Shown here piece after piece: positions 63,225 through 64,000 of a stretch of 64,000 nt of DNA. Location of the stretch: assembly GCF_005144415.1 (NCBI RefSeq), contig NZ_SWJE01000010.1:186001-250000 (forward strand), read 5' to 3'. A program made the translations under genes and the position numbers. Under the pieces are notes generated by a model that worked only from the letters and a program-made list of their open reading frames with translations, searched no databases and was not told the DNA's origin. This DNA is from Trinickia terrae. GTDB lineage: Bacteria; Pseudomonadota; Gammaproteobacteria; Burkholderiales; Burkholderiaceae. How positions within the stretch are numbered: position 1 is the first letter of the stretch; each line of letters begins with the position of its first letter.

Positions 63225-64000
63225 ATGGATCTGAATTTCACTCCCGAAGAAGAAGCGTTTCGCACCGAGGTGCTGCGCTTCCTGCACGACAAGCTGCCCG
63301 AGCGCATCGCGAGCAAGGGCAAGAACGGCAAACACCTCACGCGCGACGACATGGCGCAATGGCACGCGATTCTCAACGAGCGCGGCTGGCTCGCGAGCCA
63401 CTGGCCGGCCGAGTACGGCGGCCCGGGCTGGAGCGCGCCGCAGAAGTTCATCTTCGACAACGAATGCGCACTCGCCGGCGCGCCGCGCATCGTGCCGTTC
63501 GGCGTGAACATGCTTGGGCCCGTGCTCATCAAATACGGCAGCGAAACGCAAAAACGCCGCTGGCTGCCGCGCATCCTCGACGGCTCGGACTGGTGGTGCC
63601 AGGGCTACTCGGAACCGGGCGCAGGCTCGGATCTCGCGTCGGTCCGCACGAGCGCCGTGCGCGGCATCGACAGCGAAGGCGAGCACTACATCGTCAACGG
63701 CCAGAAGACGTGGACCACGCTCGGCCACTACGCGAACATGATCTTCTGCCTCGTGCGCACCGCCACCGACGTGAGGAAGCAGGAAGGCATCAGCTTCCTC
63801 CTGATCGACATGAAAACGCCCGGCGTCGAAGTGCGCCCCATCATCACGCTCGACGGCGAGCACGAAGTCAACGAGGTGTTCTTCACCGACGTGCGCGTGC
63901 CTGCGGAAAACCTCGTCGGCGAAGAGAACAAGGGCTGGACCTACGCGAAGTACCTGCTCACCTACGAGCGCACCAACATCGCGGGCGTGGGTTTCTCGGT
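63225..64000 (+). CDS. Acyl-CoA dehydrogenase (PimC-like), cut by window edge
   Basis: The first ~258 residues of an acyl-CoA dehydrogenase; the rest lies beyond the window. Starts MDLNFTPEEEAFRTEV; FAD/substrate motifs YSEPGAGSDLASVRT and VNGQKTWTT are present. The opening and the WLASHWPAEYGGPGW pattern resemble large-subunit pimeloyl-CoA dehydrogenases and other branched or dicarboxylic acyl-CoA dehydrogenases. Co-transcribed with the FadJ-type gene. Confidence 0.92.
   Translation, partial: MDLNFTPEEEAFRTEVLRFLHDKLPERIASKGKNGKHLTRDDMAQWHAILNERGWLASHWPAEYGGPGWSAPQKFIFDNECALAGAPRIVPFGVNMLGPVLIKYGSETQKRRWLPRILDGSDWWCQGYSEPGAGSDLASVRTSAVRGIDSEGEHYIVNGQKTWTTLGHYANMIFCLVRTATDVRKQEGISFLLIDMKTPGVEVRPIITLDGEHEVNEVFFTDVRVPAENLVGEENKGWTYAKYLLTYERTNIAGVGFS

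Overview
The window is one continuous, GC-rich, densely coded stretch of chromosome. It most resembles a betaproteobacterium of the Burkholderiaceae (Burkholderia, Paraburkholderia, Trinickia and relatives). The reasons are the seven-gene hut operon in the order H-C-U-D-I-F-G, an RND/NodT-type efflux system, many LysR/AraC/MFS modules and the codon use. This is inference from gene content, not a database match. No rRNA, tRNA, CRISPR array, IS element or integrase was seen.

Layout. (1) 1-10474: a leftward sugar-alcohol (xylitol-type) catabolic locus. Its leading operon runs ABC ATPase, permease, binding protein, xylitol-type dehydrogenase, xylulokinase-like FGGY kinase and pentulose-phosphate epimerase. 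A second ABC transporter (permease, binding protein, ATPase cut by the window edge) follows with its own candidate promoter. A SIS-domain sugar-phosphate isomerase diverges from the operon head. (2) 10597-19501: single genes, namely an acidic hypothetical, an orphan amino-acid-type ABC binding protein, a FAD oxidoreductase, a DUF3857/transglutaminase protein behind an AraC regulator, a lipocalin-like hypothetical, a DHA2-type MFS pump and a coiled-coil hypothetical. (3) 19818-21863: a lone DUF4157 metallopeptidase-like domain fused to a probable ADP-ribosyltransferase, a candidate secreted toxin. (4) 21966-33854: a methyltransferase and a two-component system, divergent from a seven-gene chain encoding a tripartite RND efflux pump followed directly by PqiA-PqiA-PqiB-PqiC envelope lipid-transport proteins. 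Nearly every junction overlaps. (5) 33979-37412: a less uniform, accessory-looking patch with a proline-rich repeat protein, small lipoproteins and membrane peptides, an atypical OmpR-family regulator and a leftover C-terminal scrap of an RND pump gene.

(6) 37515-45846: the histidine utilisation operon hutHCUDIFG with a HutC-type palindrome in front of hutH. Having both hutF and hutG implies the five-step route through formylglutamate. (7) 46301-48220: a small, less GC-rich island with a 57-aa gene and a pair of overlapping leftward genes, a SleB-like peptidoglycan hydrolase without a signal peptide followed by a secreted small protein. This is the layout of an antibacterial effector and its periplasmic immunity protein. 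(8) 48382-56383: a diguanylate cyclase, a hydrolase, LysR plus MFS, thioesterase/TetR, and a DUF488/monooxygenase pair. (9) 56846-59926: a long class A penicillin-binding protein with an unusual insertion. (10) 60060-64000: a LysR regulator divergent from a FadJ-type beta-oxidation enzyme and an acyl-CoA dehydrogenase cut by the window edge.

The two most interesting loci are the DUF4157-ART fusion and the SleB-like effector/immunity-like pair. The RND-Pqi operon is an uncommon functional linkage. All functional calls come from reading motifs by eye; no search was run.
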